Shown: positions 8,572-17,552, counted from the first letter of the stretch. The stretch is 64,000 nt of DNA from Bradyrhizobium sp. CB82 (GCF_029714405.1 NZ_CP121650.1:6949001-7013000); one strand, 5' to 3'. Notes: generated by a model not told the origin, from the sequence alone. A program made the numbers and translations.

Positions 8572-9941
8572 GGCTTCGAACCTGATCCGGAGAATACGAC
8601 GCGCCCGGTTCGTCCGACTGTGCAGCCATTTGCCACGGCATTCACGGGGGGAAGCGTAACCGTGACGCGGTACGGCTCTTTGCTGAGTGCATCAGGGTTG
8701 ATCGCGAGATTGGCCGGAGCGCCCGACGCGCCCGTGAGATTTGTCACCGTTCCGTCGATCGCCGGTCCGCCGTCGCTGGGCTCAAATGTCGCCTGGTCAC
8801 CCAATTGCAACCGGTTGTAGGCCCGTTCGGTGACGTTCGCAGTGACCACGGCCTGCGTGCAATCCAGTATCTTCAGCAGTGGTTGGCCTGCTCGGACATC
8901 CTCACCAGTCGACGTCATCATCTCCCATACCTGGCCCGTTGCCGGCAACCTGATATCGGCCTCCGAACGCTCGACGTAACGCGTCCGCTCGGAGACGATC
9001 TCGCCAGCGAGCCAGTTGATCTCGGCGTCGACTTGCGCAAGGTCCGCTTTGAGATCCTCAGCGCGCTGCCGCATCTCTTCCTCGCGCTGAACCGAACTTG
9101 GCCGATCATTGTAACTGTCGCCGAGGAACGTGCCGTTTCTGGCTGCCGCAAGCTCCACCATGGCCGCCTCAAGTCGCTTGCGCGCCCCGAGTTCAGTCTG
9201 TCGCGCGACTGATTGCTCGCGCGTCACTCGGGCGAGTTCGACCGTGGAAACGCTGCCCGATTTGGCCAGCGATGAAGCCCTCTCAACGGCTGCGGTCGAC
9301 TCTTCCAGCCGCGTCGCGGCAGCTTCGATGGAAGTCTGCAGCTCCGCGATCCGTGCTTGCAGCTGAAGGATGCGACCGTCCCTGAACTGCGCCGCCTGCC
9401 GGGCGAGGTCCTGCCGTGCCGCTTGCACGGCGTCGAGCTTTGCGGACAGGCTCGGCCGCTGGATTTCAAGGCGGGCCAATTGTCGCCGCAAATCGTCAAG
9501 CCGCATTCGGTCGCCGCGCGGATTGACGATGCGAAGGACCAATGCGCCTTCGCTCACCGGCCCCATTTGTCGAGACAGGTCGAGACGGGAAAATACCTGG
9601 CCATCGATCGGCGACCTGAGCGTTACAAGGCGTGAGTTGACGACGGCCTCCACACTGGAGGCTTGCCACATCGCGCGCAGCGGCATCCAGCCAAATACCG
9701 CAACGATTACAAGTCCGGCGACGACCCGCAAACTGCGTCGGACAATCCGGCCCGTTTGGGCTGTCTTTGAACTGTCGGCACGTTGCTCGTGTTCGGGCTC
9801 TTCATCGTGAGGCGACCAGCGCTCCCTCAGCTCGTCCTGCAGGCCTCTCGCGCCTTTGTGCGGCGCGATGTCCGCCGGGCTTCGCGACGGCAACGAGAGC
9901 TCTTCGTTGGAAATGAAGGCGGAGCGTGCCTGGTCCGTCAT
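8568..9941 (-). CDS. HlyD/Alg44-type membrane fusion protein (BgsB-like), copy 1
   Basis: 457 residues from the ATG at 9941; the frame is open 44 codons further but without signal or homology. A cytosolic Glu/Arg-rich N-terminus of about 100 residues leads to one membrane helix (VVAGLVIVAVFGWMPL). Then follow a biotinyl-lipoyl half (VVNSRLVTLRSPIDGQV), a long coiled coil (about 180-330), the second lipoyl half (IRLPATGQVWEM) and a beta-barrel region. A C(x)nC pair (LDCTQ, NGCTVGR) sits near the C-terminus and recurs in copy 2. Such proteins couple inner-membrane polysaccharide synthases to periplasmic export. It is the first gene of a two-gene operon with the GT2 synthase. Confidence 0.8.
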   Translation of the reverse strand: MTDQARSAFISNEELSLPSRSPADIAPHKGARGLQDELRERWSPHDEEPEHEQRADSSKTAQTGRIVRRSLRVVAGLVIVAVFGWMPLRAMWQASSVEAVVNSRLVTLRSPIDGQVFSRLDLSRQMGPVSEGALVLRIVNPRGDRMRLDDLRRQLARLEIQRPSLSAKLDAVQAARQDLARQAAQFRDGRILQLQARIAELQTSIEAAATRLEESTAAVERASSLAKSGSVSTVELARVTREQSVARQTELGARKRLEAAMVELAAARNGTFLGDSYNDRPSSVQREEEMRQRAEDLKADLAQVDAEINWLAGEIVSERTRYVERSEADIRLPATGQVWEMMTSTGEDVRAGQPLLKILDCTQAVVTANVTERAYNRLQLGDQATFEPSDGGPAIDGTVTNLTGASGAPANLAINPDALSKEPYRVTVTLPPVNAVANGCTVGRTGRVVFSGSGSKP

Positions 9942-10389
9942 GACAAGAATCTCGTGCCGATATCTACCTTGGTCATCAATTTGTGGGGCCGGGATAGATA
10001 GGCCGTCCTCGATCGGGAAGCGCCCACGGAAAAATCGTTTCCGGCTAGTCGTCCGTCCGGAACTAGCAGACAATGCTTTACAACCGTTTTACGGAGATCA
10101 GAAACGGACACCGTAGTGTTGCGGGCGAGTATCGTCCTGGCGCAACAAGCCGGTGCACCCAGCAGATGCGGTCGGGGCCATGACCGGGCTGGCGGCTGAA
10201 TGTCTCCACGGCAGTGAGACGCAGTCTTCAATCCAAGGCTCGTCCAGGTGCTATCCCGGTGACCGCTTACACTCTGCGGAGGTGCGGCAGACGGTGTTGG
10301 CCCGAATTCGCGTCCGCTCCATGCACGCGCGATTGAAAGAAGTTCAAGACGTCCAGGAGGAAGGTCTTGCTGGCACCCAGGCCGTTCAC
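9942..10389. other. Intergenic region without a supported gene
   Basis: About 450 bases upstream of the HlyD/GT2 operon and at the 3' end of the acetyltransferase gene. Open frames here lack ribosome sites and recognisable protein character. The part nearest the HlyD start presumably holds its promoter, but I cannot pick -35/-10 boxes with confidence. Confidence 0.5.
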
Positions 10390-10905
10390 CTACCCCCGTG
10401 CCTTGCTCCAGTCGGGACCGACCGGGCCCGACACGCCTTCGAACGCGCCGTCGATGAGTTCGAACACCAGGATGCGGCTGGCGTCGACCGGGCCTGGCAT
10501 GGTGATGCGGCCCTTCGGCACCGGCTTGAAGCCGACGCGGCTGTAATACGGTTCGTCGCCGACCAGCAACACGATGGCGTGGCCCTGCGCCTTCGCGTCC
10601 TTCAGGGCGCGCTCGAGCAGCAAGCGGCCGACGCCACGGCCGCGGAACGGCGGCTCGACCGTGAGCGGGCCGAGCAGCAGCGCCTTGGTGTCGCCGATCG
10701 TGATCGGCAACAGGCGCACCGAGCCGACCATCAACGTGCCGATGCGGGCGGTGAAGGAGAGCTCGAGCAAATGGTCGACATGCTCGCGGATGCGGTAGGC
10801 GCTGAGCACGAAGCGTCCGGGCCCGAAGGTGCGCTCATGCAGCCGCTCGATCGCCTGCGCATCGCCTGCGGCCTCGGGAAGGATGGTGACAGAGAGATCG
10901 TTCAT
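10390..10905 (-). CDS. GNAT-family N-acetyltransferase
   Basis: 171 residues. The GNAT fold is shown by motif A at LTVEPPFRGRGVGRLLLERAL (acetyl-CoA pyrophosphate loop R-G-R-G-V-G) and the C-terminal GDEPYYSRVGFKPV, typical of the YhbS-like subgroup. The substrate cannot be told; small-molecule or protein N-acetylation are both possible. No convincing ribosome site precedes the ATG, and a dispersed repeat begins only 10 bases upstream, so the start is uncertain. It is transcribed toward the HlyD operon, with a 450-base gap. Confidence 0.8.
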   Translation of the reverse strand: MNDLSVTILPEAAGDAQAIERLHERTFGPGRFVLSAYRIREHVDHLLELSFTARIGTLMVGSVRLLPITIGDTKALLLGPLTVEPPFRGRGVGRLLLERALKDAKAQGHAIVLLVGDEPYYSRVGFKPVPKGRITMPGPVDASRILVFELIDGAFEGVSGPVGPDWSKARG

Positions 10906-10914
10906 ATTATCACA

Positions 10915-10958
10915 GCGTTTTCGAGCGAAGTGGGCACCGGTTCGCGTTAAGAAAACGC
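10915..10958. repeat. Dispersed palindromic repeat (GCGTTTTC type)
   Basis: GCGTTTTC at 10915-10922 is inverted as GAAAACGC at 10951-10958 around CGAAGTGGGCACCGGTTCGC. I recognise this as a frequent extragenic element in Bradyrhizobium and Rhodopseudomonas genomes. It abuts the acetyltransferase start. Confidence 0.6.
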
Positions 10959-11020
10959 GTCAATACAAGAAGCGGAGTAGCATCTGCGAATGTGGAGGTC
11001 CATGGGAGTTGCACCCAACT

Positions 11021-11956
11021 TCAGTTCGTTTTCGGTGCCGGCTGGGACAGGTAGGCGAGCATCTTCATTTCCCGCCGGCCACGCGTGACTGTGTCGAGCA
11101 CGAGCCCCGACGACACTGCGAGCAGCGCCATGATCATCAGGCCCATCGACAGAAAGGCGGTCGGAAAGCGCGGCACGAGGCCGGTCTCGATGAAGGTGAT
11201 CACGATCGGGATCGCCAGGATGATCGACGCCACCGCCAGCAGAATTCCGATCATCGTGAAGAAGCGCAGCGGCCGCTCGGAGCGGTAGAGCTTGACCATG
11301 GTGCCGACGATGCGAAAACCGTCGCGCCAGGTGTTGAGCTTGGAAAACGAGCCCTCGGGGCGCGCATAGTAGGGCGTCTCGACCTCGGCGACCGGCAGCG
11401 ACAGCTCGAGCGCGTAGACCGCAAGCTCGGTCTCGATCTCGAAGCCGTCGGAGAGCACCGGGAAGGACTTGACGAACCGGCGAGAGAACACGCGGTAGCC
11501 GGACAGGATGTCCTTGAAGGCCTGGCCGAAGGTCGACGACAAGAAGCCTGTCAGCATGCGGTTGCCGGTTCGGTGGCCGAGCCGGTAGGCGGCCTGTGCC
11601 TGATCGATGCGGAGACCGACGACCATGTCGAGATGCTCGTCGAGGAGCTTGTCGATCATACGCTGAGCGCTCGGCGCATCATAGGTCGCATCGCCGTCGA
11701 CCAGCACATAGACGTCGGCCTCGACATCGGCGAACATGCGGCGCACCACGTGGCCCTTGCCCTGCCGCCGCTCGCTGCGCACGATCGCGCCGGCCTCGCG
11801 CGCAACGGTCGCCGTGCGGTCGCGCGAATTGTTGTCGTAGACGTAGATCTCGGCCGAAGGCAGGGCTTTACGGAAATCGGCGACGACGGTCGCGACCGCC
11901 GCTTCCTCGTTGTAGCAGGGCACCAGCACGGCGACGCGAAGCTCCGTCGATGTCAT
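11021..11956 (-). CDS. GT2 glycosyltransferase, polyprenyl-phosphate type (DPM1/GtrB-like)
   Basis: 311 residues. The N-terminal GT-A domain (about 1-220) has VLVPCYNEE, an NNS-R-D nucleotide-sugar segment, the catalytic VDGDATYDA and RQGKGHVVR. Two C-terminal helices lie at about 235-295 (MIGILLAVASIILAIPIVI; MGLMIMALLAVSSGLVL). The architecture is that of enzymes that move a sugar from a nucleotide to a polyprenyl phosphate. The start overlaps the end of the next upstream gene by ATGA, so the two are translationally coupled. The product may be the sugar donor used by that membrane protein. Confidence 0.8.
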   Translation of the reverse strand: MTSTELRVAVLVPCYNEEAAVATVVADFRKALPSAEIYVYDNNSRDRTATVAREAGAIVRSERRQGKGHVVRRMFADVEADVYVLVDGDATYDAPSAQRMIDKLLDEHLDMVVGLRIDQAQAAYRLGHRTGNRMLTGFLSSTFGQAFKDILSGYRVFSRRFVKSFPVLSDGFEIETELAVYALELSLPVAEVETPYYARPEGSFSKLNTWRDGFRIVGTMVKLYRSERPLRFFTMIGILLAVASIILAIPIVITFIETGLVPRFPTAFLSMGLMIMALLAVSSGLVLDTVTRGRREMKMLAYLSQPAPKTN

Positions 11957-13104
11957 GGCGACAGCGCTCCAATACTCGCGGCCCCATGACGCAGCGGCGC
12001 CGCTTCAGAGGCTTCCATCGGCTGCATCAGCGCGGCGAAGGCCGTGCTCCACAGCGTCAGCATCGCGATCGGCACGACGTAATAGGGCGTGAAGACCGGG
12101 TGGCTCAGGAAGAAGACGAGATTGACCAGGAGATTGCCGGCAGCAACGAGCGCGACCTGGCGCACGCCGCCCTCCCCCGTCCGCAGCAGCCAGGCCGTCG
12201 CGCCGATCGCAAGCACGATCAACACGAACTGCATGTCGCGCAGATACTGGCCGAGCACGGTGAGGCTGAAGGCGGGCGCCACCACGTCGGCGCTGCCATA
12301 GGTGGTGGCCAGCGGACTGCCGGCGTTGATGGCCTGGGCGATCAATGTCGGCGCCGTCCCGACAAGGAAAGCAACGCTGAAGCCAAGGCCCTGCGCGAAG
12401 GTGATGAGCCTGCGCGACTGCACGAAGAGAATGCCGAGGAACAGGAAATAACCGGCCGCGAGCAGCGCATTGGGCAGGCGGAAATTGACGGAGAGCCCTA
12501 ACAGGAGGCCGACCAGCATGATCGGCCACAGGCTCTGCCGCGCCCTCAGCAGCCACCATGCGGTCAAAAATCCCGCGGCGGCGCAGACCGCCATGGTCGG
12601 CGCGATCGAATAGCTCGCCTTGGCCGGGTTGATCATGAGATAGATCGCGAGCGCGCCGAAGCTACCTGCTCCCACGGTCAACGGCAGCGTCCGCGCCGCG
12701 AGGATGCCGAGCAGCGCAAGGGCAGAAACGATCAGGCTCGCGCCGACATAGAGCGGCACAGCCTGGTGTCTGGCCGGAAACAGCGCCAGCAGCGCGCCTG
12801 TGCCCGGCGGATATTGAAGCACCATTTTGTCGCCTGGCATCGGGGTGTGGCAAGGCCAGCGCCCCGGCTCCTTCCATCCGGAAAAGCCGATCTCCTTCAG
12901 CTTGCTCTCGAAATAACCGTCGTCGTCGAGCGCAGCATTGGTGTCGAGCCCGCCGATGCCGAAGCGCTGGAACAGGTGGGCCTGACGCAGATAGCAGATG
13001 TCGTCATAGACGCCGCGCGCCTCGTTCCAGCGCGACATCGTCACGATGTTGCTGGCGAGGATCGCAAGGCCGATCAGACCGAAGGTAATTTTGAGGCTCT
13101 TCAT
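11953..13104 (-). CDS. Polytopic membrane protein, GT-C-like
   Basis: 383 residues from the ATG at 13104, preceded by TGGAAACC; an upstream in-frame start at 13149 is possible. The first helix (GLIGLAILASNIV) is followed by a periplasmic loop with acidic residues near the membrane (VYDDICYLRQAHL) and a conserved-looking QYPPGTGALLAL. About ten further helices follow. This layout is that of GT-C glycosyltransferases that use polyprenyl-phosphate sugars, but I see no diagnostic family motif. It is coupled to the downstream GT2 by a 4-base overlap. Probable role: modification of an envelope glycan or lipid. Confidence 0.6.
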   Translation of the reverse strand: MKSLKITFGLIGLAILASNIVTMSRWNEARGVYDDICYLRQAHLFQRFGIGGLDTNAALDDDGYFESKLKEIGFSGWKEPGRWPCHTPMPGDKMVLQYPPGTGALLALFPARHQAVPLYVGASLIVSALALLGILAARTLPLTVGAGSFGALAIYLMINPAKASYSIAPTMAVCAAAGFLTAWWLLRARQSLWPIMLVGLLLGLSVNFRLPNALLAAGYFLFLGILFVQSRRLITFAQGLGFSVAFLVGTAPTLIAQAINAGSPLATTYGSADVVAPAFSLTVLGQYLRDMQFVLIVLAIGATAWLLRTGEGGVRQVALVAAGNLLVNLVFFLSHPVFTPYYVVPIAMLTLWSTAFAALMQPMEASEAAPLRHGAASIGALSP

Positions 13105-13158
13105 CCGGTTTCCACGGCGCCCCCAGGGAACGCGCCGCCCTACTAGCATAGCCGCCCG

Positions 13159-13650
13159 TCATCGCCACGTCGTAATCTGCGGCCGCCCCTCCAGCACCTC
13201 CGCGATCCGCAGCCGCGTGCCGGGCGTGGTGCCCTCGGGGAGGGCCGAGCTTGCGAAGAACCCGCATTCGATGATCTCGCGATTGGGCTCAGGCAGCTGC
13301 TCCTGGTTGAACTCCCTGACCACATAGACCGCGACATGATCGCGGCGCGAGACGTGGCTGTTGAGGAAGATGCCGTGCAGCACCGCCTCCCCGGTGAGGT
13401 CGATGTCGCCCTCCTCCTTCAATTCGCGCCGCATCGCACCTTCCATGGTTTCACCGAGATCGACACCGCCGCCCGGCAGGTACCAACCGCTGACATAGCT
13501 GTGCCTGACCAGGAAGACGCGATTGTCCCGATCCAGCACCACGGCGCGGACGCCGAGCGTCATGCCGCGGGCGACCAGGAAGTAGGAGTGGAAGATACGC
13601 CGCAGCAGGTACTCGTATTTCCGTCGCATCTGGTCCAGACGTCCCGCCAT
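13159..13650 (-). CDS. NUDIX hydrolase
   Basis: 163 residues from the ATG at 13650, which follows a good AGGGAGC site; an ATG 8 codons upstream is weaker. The NUDIX box is GGGVDLGETMEGAMRRELKE, continuing EEGDIDL, so the G(5x)E(7x)REUxEExGU pattern is complete. The N-terminal HSYFLVARGMTLGVRAVV precedes the box. It hydrolyses a nucleoside diphosphate linked to another moiety; the substrate is not predictable. It lies 54 bases upstream of the membrane-protein gene in the same direction, so it may be the first gene of that transcript. It is divergent from the metallophosphoesterase. Confidence 0.85.
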   Translation of the reverse strand: MAGRLDQMRRKYEYLLRRIFHSYFLVARGMTLGVRAVVLDRDNRVFLVRHSYVSGWYLPGGGVDLGETMEGAMRRELKEEGDIDLTGEAVLHGIFLNSHVSRRDHVAVYVVREFNQEQLPEPNREIIECGFFASSALPEGTTPGTRLRIAEVLEGRPQITTWR

Positions 13651-13746
13651 CAGGCTCCCTGATAAAACTCGCATGCAAGCTTTTCTTGCGTCGCAAGGCA
13701 GACCTTGCCATTACAGCACGGGAATAGCGAGGCAAACGCGCATCTG

Positions 13747-14631
13747 ATGGCACCGTTCACACTCGCGCATCTGTCCGACCCGCATCTGCCGCCGCTGCCG
13801 AGGCCCCGGCTGATCGAGCTCGCCGGCAAGCGTGCGCTCGGCTACGTCAACTGGGCGCGCAACCGCCACAAGTACCAGCGCCGCGAGGTGCTCGACGCGC
13901 TGGTCACGGACATGAACGCGCAAGGCCCCGACCACATCGCGGTGACGGGAGACCTCGTCAACCTGGCGCTGGAAGCGGAATTCGCGCCGGCGCTGGACTG
14001 GCTCGAAGGCGTCGGTCCGCCGGATCGCGTCACCGCGATCCCCGGCAATCACGACGCCTATGTCAGTGCGACACGCCAGCGCTTTGGCGAAACCTTCCTG
14101 AACTACATTGCCGGCGACGAGCCTGCGGCAAGCTTCTTTCCCGCCGTACGCCGGCGCGGACCGGCCGCGCTGATCAGCCTGTCGACGGCGGTGCCGACGG
14201 CGCCCCTGATGGCGACGGGCACGCTCGGCCGCGACCAGCTCGCAGCGCTCGCAGAGGTGCTGGCGCGGCTTTCGACCGAAGACGTCTTTCGCGTCCTGCT
14301 CGTGCATCATCCCCTGAGGTCGAAGGCGCGCCACAAGCGGCTGACCGATTCCGATGCGTTGCTCGCGCTGATCAGGCTGCACGGCGTCGAGCTGATCCTG
14401 CACGGGCACGATCACGTGCATTCGACGATGTGGTTCGAAGGCCCCAACGGCAACGTGCCAGCGGTGGGTGTGCCATCGGCCTCGGCGCTGGCGCATGGGC
14501 GTTATCCTGCGGCGGCGTATAATCTGTTCGCGATCGAAAAGGACAATGCCGGCTGGCGCTGCGAGCAGACGGTGCGCAGCCTGGATCATGGGTTGCAGGT
14601 TCGGCAGATCAAGCACGTGCGGCTGGTTTGA
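13747..14631 (+). CDS. Calcineurin-like metallophosphoesterase
   Basis: 294 residues from the ATG at 13747; a TTG 14 codons upstream is less likely. Metal-binding motifs appear in order: LSDPHLPP (D-x-H), VTGDLVN (G-D), IPGNHDAY (G-N-H-D/E), LVHHPL (H) and LHGHDHVH (G-H-x-H). These make a complete binuclear metallophosphoesterase site of the cyclic-nucleotide phosphodiesterase/CpdA-like group, though cAMP specificity is not shown. It starts 97 bases from the divergent NUDIX gene. The likely substrate is a phosphodiester nucleotide or lipid. Confidence 0.85.
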   Translation: MAPFTLAHLSDPHLPPLPRPRLIELAGKRALGYVNWARNRHKYQRREVLDALVTDMNAQGPDHIAVTGDLVNLALEAEFAPALDWLEGVGPPDRVTAIPGNHDAYVSATRQRFGETFLNYIAGDEPAASFFPAVRRRGPAALISLSTAVPTAPLMATGTLGRDQLAALAEVLARLSTEDVFRVLLVHHPLRSKARHKRLTDSDALLALIRLHGVELILHGHDHVHSTMWFEGPNGNVPAVGVPSASALAHGRYPAAAYNLFAIEKDNAGWRCEQTVRSLDHGLQVRQIKHVRLV

Positions 14632-14696
14632 GTTGCACGACCGTCGGTCCAGGGTGGGCATCAGCCGCGAGCTATGACGCGCAATTGCGCATCAGA

Positions 14697-14770
14697 GAAT
14701 CCATCGGGCCACGGCGCATGCGGATAAATGGATTCCGAGTTCGCGCCTTCGGCGCGCCCCGGAAGGACGA
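14697..14770. repeat. Dispersed palindromic repeat (GAATCCAT type)
   Basis: GAATCCAT at 14697-14704 is inverted as ATGGATTC at 14728-14735, followed by a second GC-rich hairpin TTCGCGCCTTCGGCGCGC. It lies between convergent genes and may also serve as a terminator. Confidence 0.55.
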
Positions 14771-14782
14771 GTTGAGAGATAT

Positions 14783-15337
14783 TCACCAGCTCTGCAACGC
14801 CGCAAGCACGGCAACGCCGAACAGAGCGGCGGCGCCGAGGATGAATCCGAGCAGGAAGGGCCAGATGCGGGAGCGGCGCGGCTTCTCCGGCTCGGCCGCC
14901 TTGGGCTCGGGCGGCACGACCATCGCGTGCTCGCGCTCGATCATGCGGCGGGCGACGTAATCCGTCACCGCATCGACGATCGCCGCCGTGTCATGCGACT
15001 CGGCGAGGACGATGCGGCCGAAGCGGGTGTCCTGGACGAAGCGGTACATCCGCTTGTCGCGGCCCATCATGATGTGGGCGACGACGTCGATCCACAGCCG
15101 CGGCGTGTCGCCCTGACTGATGCCGCGATCGAACAGGTCGATCTGCTCCGGCACCTGAGCGAACAAGGCTTCGAGCGCGTCGTTGAGGATCTCCAGCCGC
15201 GCTACCTCGGCATCACGCAGGTCGACCACGACGCCGGTCCGGTCGGCGGCCTCGATCCGCGCCTTCAGCAGCGCATCGCGCAGCCGCACCGGGCGCGGCT
15301 GGCTGGGATTGATCCCGCTAATCTCGGGCTCTGACAT
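14783..15337 (-). CDS. Hypothetical protein with C-terminal membrane anchor
   Basis: 184 residues. Residues 1-150 are soluble and mostly helical (LRDALLKARIEAADRTGVVVDLRDAEVARLEIL in part), with no motif I recognise. Residues 158-182 form a single hydrophobic helix (WPFLLGFILGAAALFGVAVLAAL) preceded by Arg residues, a tail-anchor arrangement with the bulk in the cytosol. Convergent with the metallophosphoesterase and separated from the isocitrate lyase operon by a terminator. Conserved-looking alphaproteobacterial protein of unknown function. Confidence 0.65.
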   Translation of the reverse strand: MSEPEISGINPSQPRPVRLRDALLKARIEAADRTGVVVDLRDAEVARLEILNDALEALFAQVPEQIDLFDRGISQGDTPRLWIDVVAHIMMGRDKRMYRFVQDTRFGRIVLAESHDTAAIVDAVTDYVARRMIEREHAMVVPPEPKAAEPEKPRRSRIWPFLLGFILGAAALFGVAVLAALQSW

Positions 15338-15448
15338 TTTCGGCCTCGTAGCTCGACTGGCGCCGTTAACCTATCAGCAACCATGATCTCCGCAAAGGCC
15401 GTATAATTCCAGATACTTACGTCTCCGGAGGGGAGTTTTCCCTGTCCC

Positions 15449-15492
15449 AAAAACAGACGATCCCACCCGGGGCAGAGCCCGGATGGGACCGT
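15449..15492 (-). terminator. Rho-independent terminator of the isocitrate lyase operon
   Basis: On the minus strand a GC-rich hairpin (15492-15457, about 13 of 15 positions paired, 6-base loop) is followed by TCTGTTTTTGGG. It lies 67 bases past the DUF4170 stop codon. Confidence 0.75.
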
Positions 15493-15558
15493 CCGTCCTT
15501 GGACGTCTTCTTCTATGAGGTTCTATTAGGCCGCCAGCAGTAGGGTCCGGATCACGCT

Positions 15559-15771
15559 CTAGGCTGCCGGAGCGCGGTGCGGCTCTTCCACGATGGAGAA
15601 GCGGACACCGGCCTTGTGGCGGTTCTCCTCCGACACCTCACGCCAGCAGTCCTCGGCCTCCTTACGGGACTTGAAGGGGCCTTTGACCTGGGCCGAGCCT
15701 TCCACGAGCTTGTGGAAGTTCATCGAACCGAACTCGCCGCCGATCACCCAGAAATTGCTGCCTTTGGTCAT
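15559..15771 (-). CDS. DUF4170 domain small protein
   Basis: 70 residues from the ATG at 15771, which follows TTGAGGAGACTGACA, an excellent site; a longer frame begins 5 codons upstream. The whole protein is one domain (FWVIGGEFGSMNFHKLVEGS ... GPFKSRKEAEDCWREVSEEN), matching the alphaproteobacterial DUF4170 family. It begins 18 bases after the isocitrate lyase stop and ends at a terminator, so it is very probably cotranscribed with isocitrate lyase. No biochemical function is known; context suggests a role when acetate or fatty acids are used. Confidence 0.8.
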   Translation of the reverse strand: MTKGSNFWVIGGEFGSMNFHKLVEGSAQVKGPFKSRKEAEDCWREVSEENRHKAGVRFSIVEEPHRAPAA

Positions 15772-15789
15772 TGTCAGTCTCCTCAACCG

Positions 15790-17424
15790 TTAGCCGAATT
15801 GGTTCATCGTATTGTGGGCGCCGCCCGCCTTCAGGGCAGCATCGCCGGCGAAGTACTCCTTGTGATCGTCGCCGATGTCGGAGCCCGCCATGTTCTGATG
15901 CTTCACGCAGGCGATGCCCTGGCGGATCTCTGCGCGCTGGACGTTCTTCACATAGCCGAGCATGCCCTGCTCGCCGAAATATTCCCTGGCGAGATTGTCG
16001 GTGGACAGCGCGGCCGTGTGATAGGTCGGCAGCGTGATCAGATGGTGGAAGATGCCGGCGCGCTTGGCGGAATCGGCCTGGAAGGTCCGGATCCGCTCGT
16101 CGGCTTCGATCGCCAGCGGCGTGTCGTCGTATTCCGCCTTCATCAGCTCCGCACGGTTGTACTTGCTGACATCCTTGCCGGCTTCCTTCATCGCATCGTA
16201 GACCTGCCAGCGGAAGTTGAGCGTCCAGTTGAAGGACGGCGAGTTGTTGTAGGCCAGCTTGGCGTTCGGGATCACCTTGCGGATGCGATCGACCATCTTG
16301 GCGATCTGCTCGATATGCGGCTTCTCGGTCTCGATCCACAACAGGTCAGCACCGTTCTGCAGCGAGGTGATGCAGTCGAGCACGCAGCGATCTTCGCCGG
16401 TGCCGGCGCGGAACTGGTAGAGATTGGAGGCCAGCCGCTTCGGACGCATCATCTTGCCGTCGCGGTTGATGATGACGTCACCATTCCTGGCGTTCTCCGG
16501 CGTCACTTCCTCGCAATCGAGGAAGCTGTTGTACTGGTCGCCGATGTCGCCGGGCTTGTGGCTGACGGCGATCTGCTGCGTGAGGCCGGCACCCAGCGAA
16601 TCGGTGCGGGTCACGATAATGCCGTCGTCAACGCCGAGCTCGAGGAAGGCGTGACGGCAGGCGCGGATCTTGGCCAGGAAGACCTCGTGCGGCACGGTAA
16701 CCTTGCCGTCCTGGTGGCCGCACTGCTTCTCGTCCGAGACCTGGTTCTCGATCTGGAGCGCACAGGCACCCGCCTCGATCATCTTCTTGGCGAGCAGATA
16801 GGTCGCCTCCGCATTGCCGAAGCCGGCATCGATGTCGGCGATGACGGGGACGACATGGGTCTGGAAGTTGTCGATCTTCTCGATCAGCTCCTTCTCCCTG
16901 GCCTTGTCGCCTTCCTTGCGCGCCTTGTCGAGGCTGCGGAAGATGTCGTTCAGCTCACGCGAGTCCGCCTGACGCAGGAAGGTGTAGAGCTCCTCGATCA
17001 GCGCCGGCACCGAGGTCTTCTCGTGCATCGACTGGTCGGGCAGCGGACCGAACTCGGAGCGCAGCGCCGCGATCATCCAGCCCGAGAGATACAGGTAGGT
17101 GCGATCGGTCTTGCCGCCGAAGTGCTTCTTGACCGAGATCAGCTTCTGCTGGGCGATGAAGCCGTGCCAGCAGCCCAGCGACTGGGTGTACTTGGTCGGG
17201 TCCTTGTCATACGCCGCCATGTCGGCCCGCATCAGCGCCGCGGTGTAGCGGGCGACGTCGAGACCGGTCTTGAAGCGGTTCTGCAGGCGCATGCGGGCGA
17301 CGGCCTCGGCCGACACGCCGTTCCAGGTCGGCTGGTTCTTGAGGAGCGCCTGGGCTGCCTCGATCTCGCTCTGATACGGGGCCGGGCGCTGAAGCGCGTT
17401 GATGCCGCGGGGCTGGTAATTCAT
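15790..17424 (-). CDS. aceA: Isocitrate lyase
   Basis: 544 residues from the ATG at 17424, after AAAGGATAGGCAC. The active-site signature is DEKQCGHQDGKV (catalytic Cys in K-x-C-G-H). Other family blocks are ADIDAGFGN (metal binding), QIENQVSDEKQCGH and WIETEKPHIEQI. It cleaves isocitrate to glyoxylate and succinate, the first step of the glyoxylate shunt. It is about 100 residues longer than the E. coli enzyme and belongs to the long form common in Rhizobiales. It is divergent from a ScfR/RamB-like regulator and followed by DUF4170. Malate synthase is not in the window. Confidence 0.93.
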   Translation of the reverse strand: MNYQPRGINALQRPAPYQSEIEAAQALLKNQPTWNGVSAEAVARMRLQNRFKTGLDVARYTAALMRADMAAYDKDPTKYTQSLGCWHGFIAQQKLISVKKHFGGKTDRTYLYLSGWMIAALRSEFGPLPDQSMHEKTSVPALIEELYTFLRQADSRELNDIFRSLDKARKEGDKAREKELIEKIDNFQTHVVPVIADIDAGFGNAEATYLLAKKMIEAGACALQIENQVSDEKQCGHQDGKVTVPHEVFLAKIRACRHAFLELGVDDGIIVTRTDSLGAGLTQQIAVSHKPGDIGDQYNSFLDCEEVTPENARNGDVIINRDGKMMRPKRLASNLYQFRAGTGEDRCVLDCITSLQNGADLLWIETEKPHIEQIAKMVDRIRKVIPNAKLAYNNSPSFNWTLNFRWQVYDAMKEAGKDVSKYNRAELMKAEYDDTPLAIEADERIRTFQADSAKRAGIFHHLITLPTYHTAALSTDNLAREYFGEQGMLGYVKNVQRAEIRQGIACVKHQNMAGSDIGDDHKEYFAGDAALKAGGAHNTMNQFG

Positions 17425-17552
17425 GTGCCTATCCTTTCGCTGACGATGGCCGATGGATAGCCATCGACATTCTTGACAATGCATTGCGAGATGCGTGTCA
17501 GGAGCTAAACGCGAAAACAGAAACTTCGTATAGATGGCTTGTTTTTTATTGG

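Noticed and set aside
10153..11989. Long plus-strand open frames opposite the acetyltransferase and GT2 genes
   Set aside because: They are antisense shadows of clearly recognisable minus-strand proteins, with Arg/His-rich composition and no ribosome sites.
15577..17460. 627-residue plus-strand open frame opposite isocitrate lyase
   Set aside because: Complete overlap with a well-supported enzyme gene; a high-GC antisense frame.
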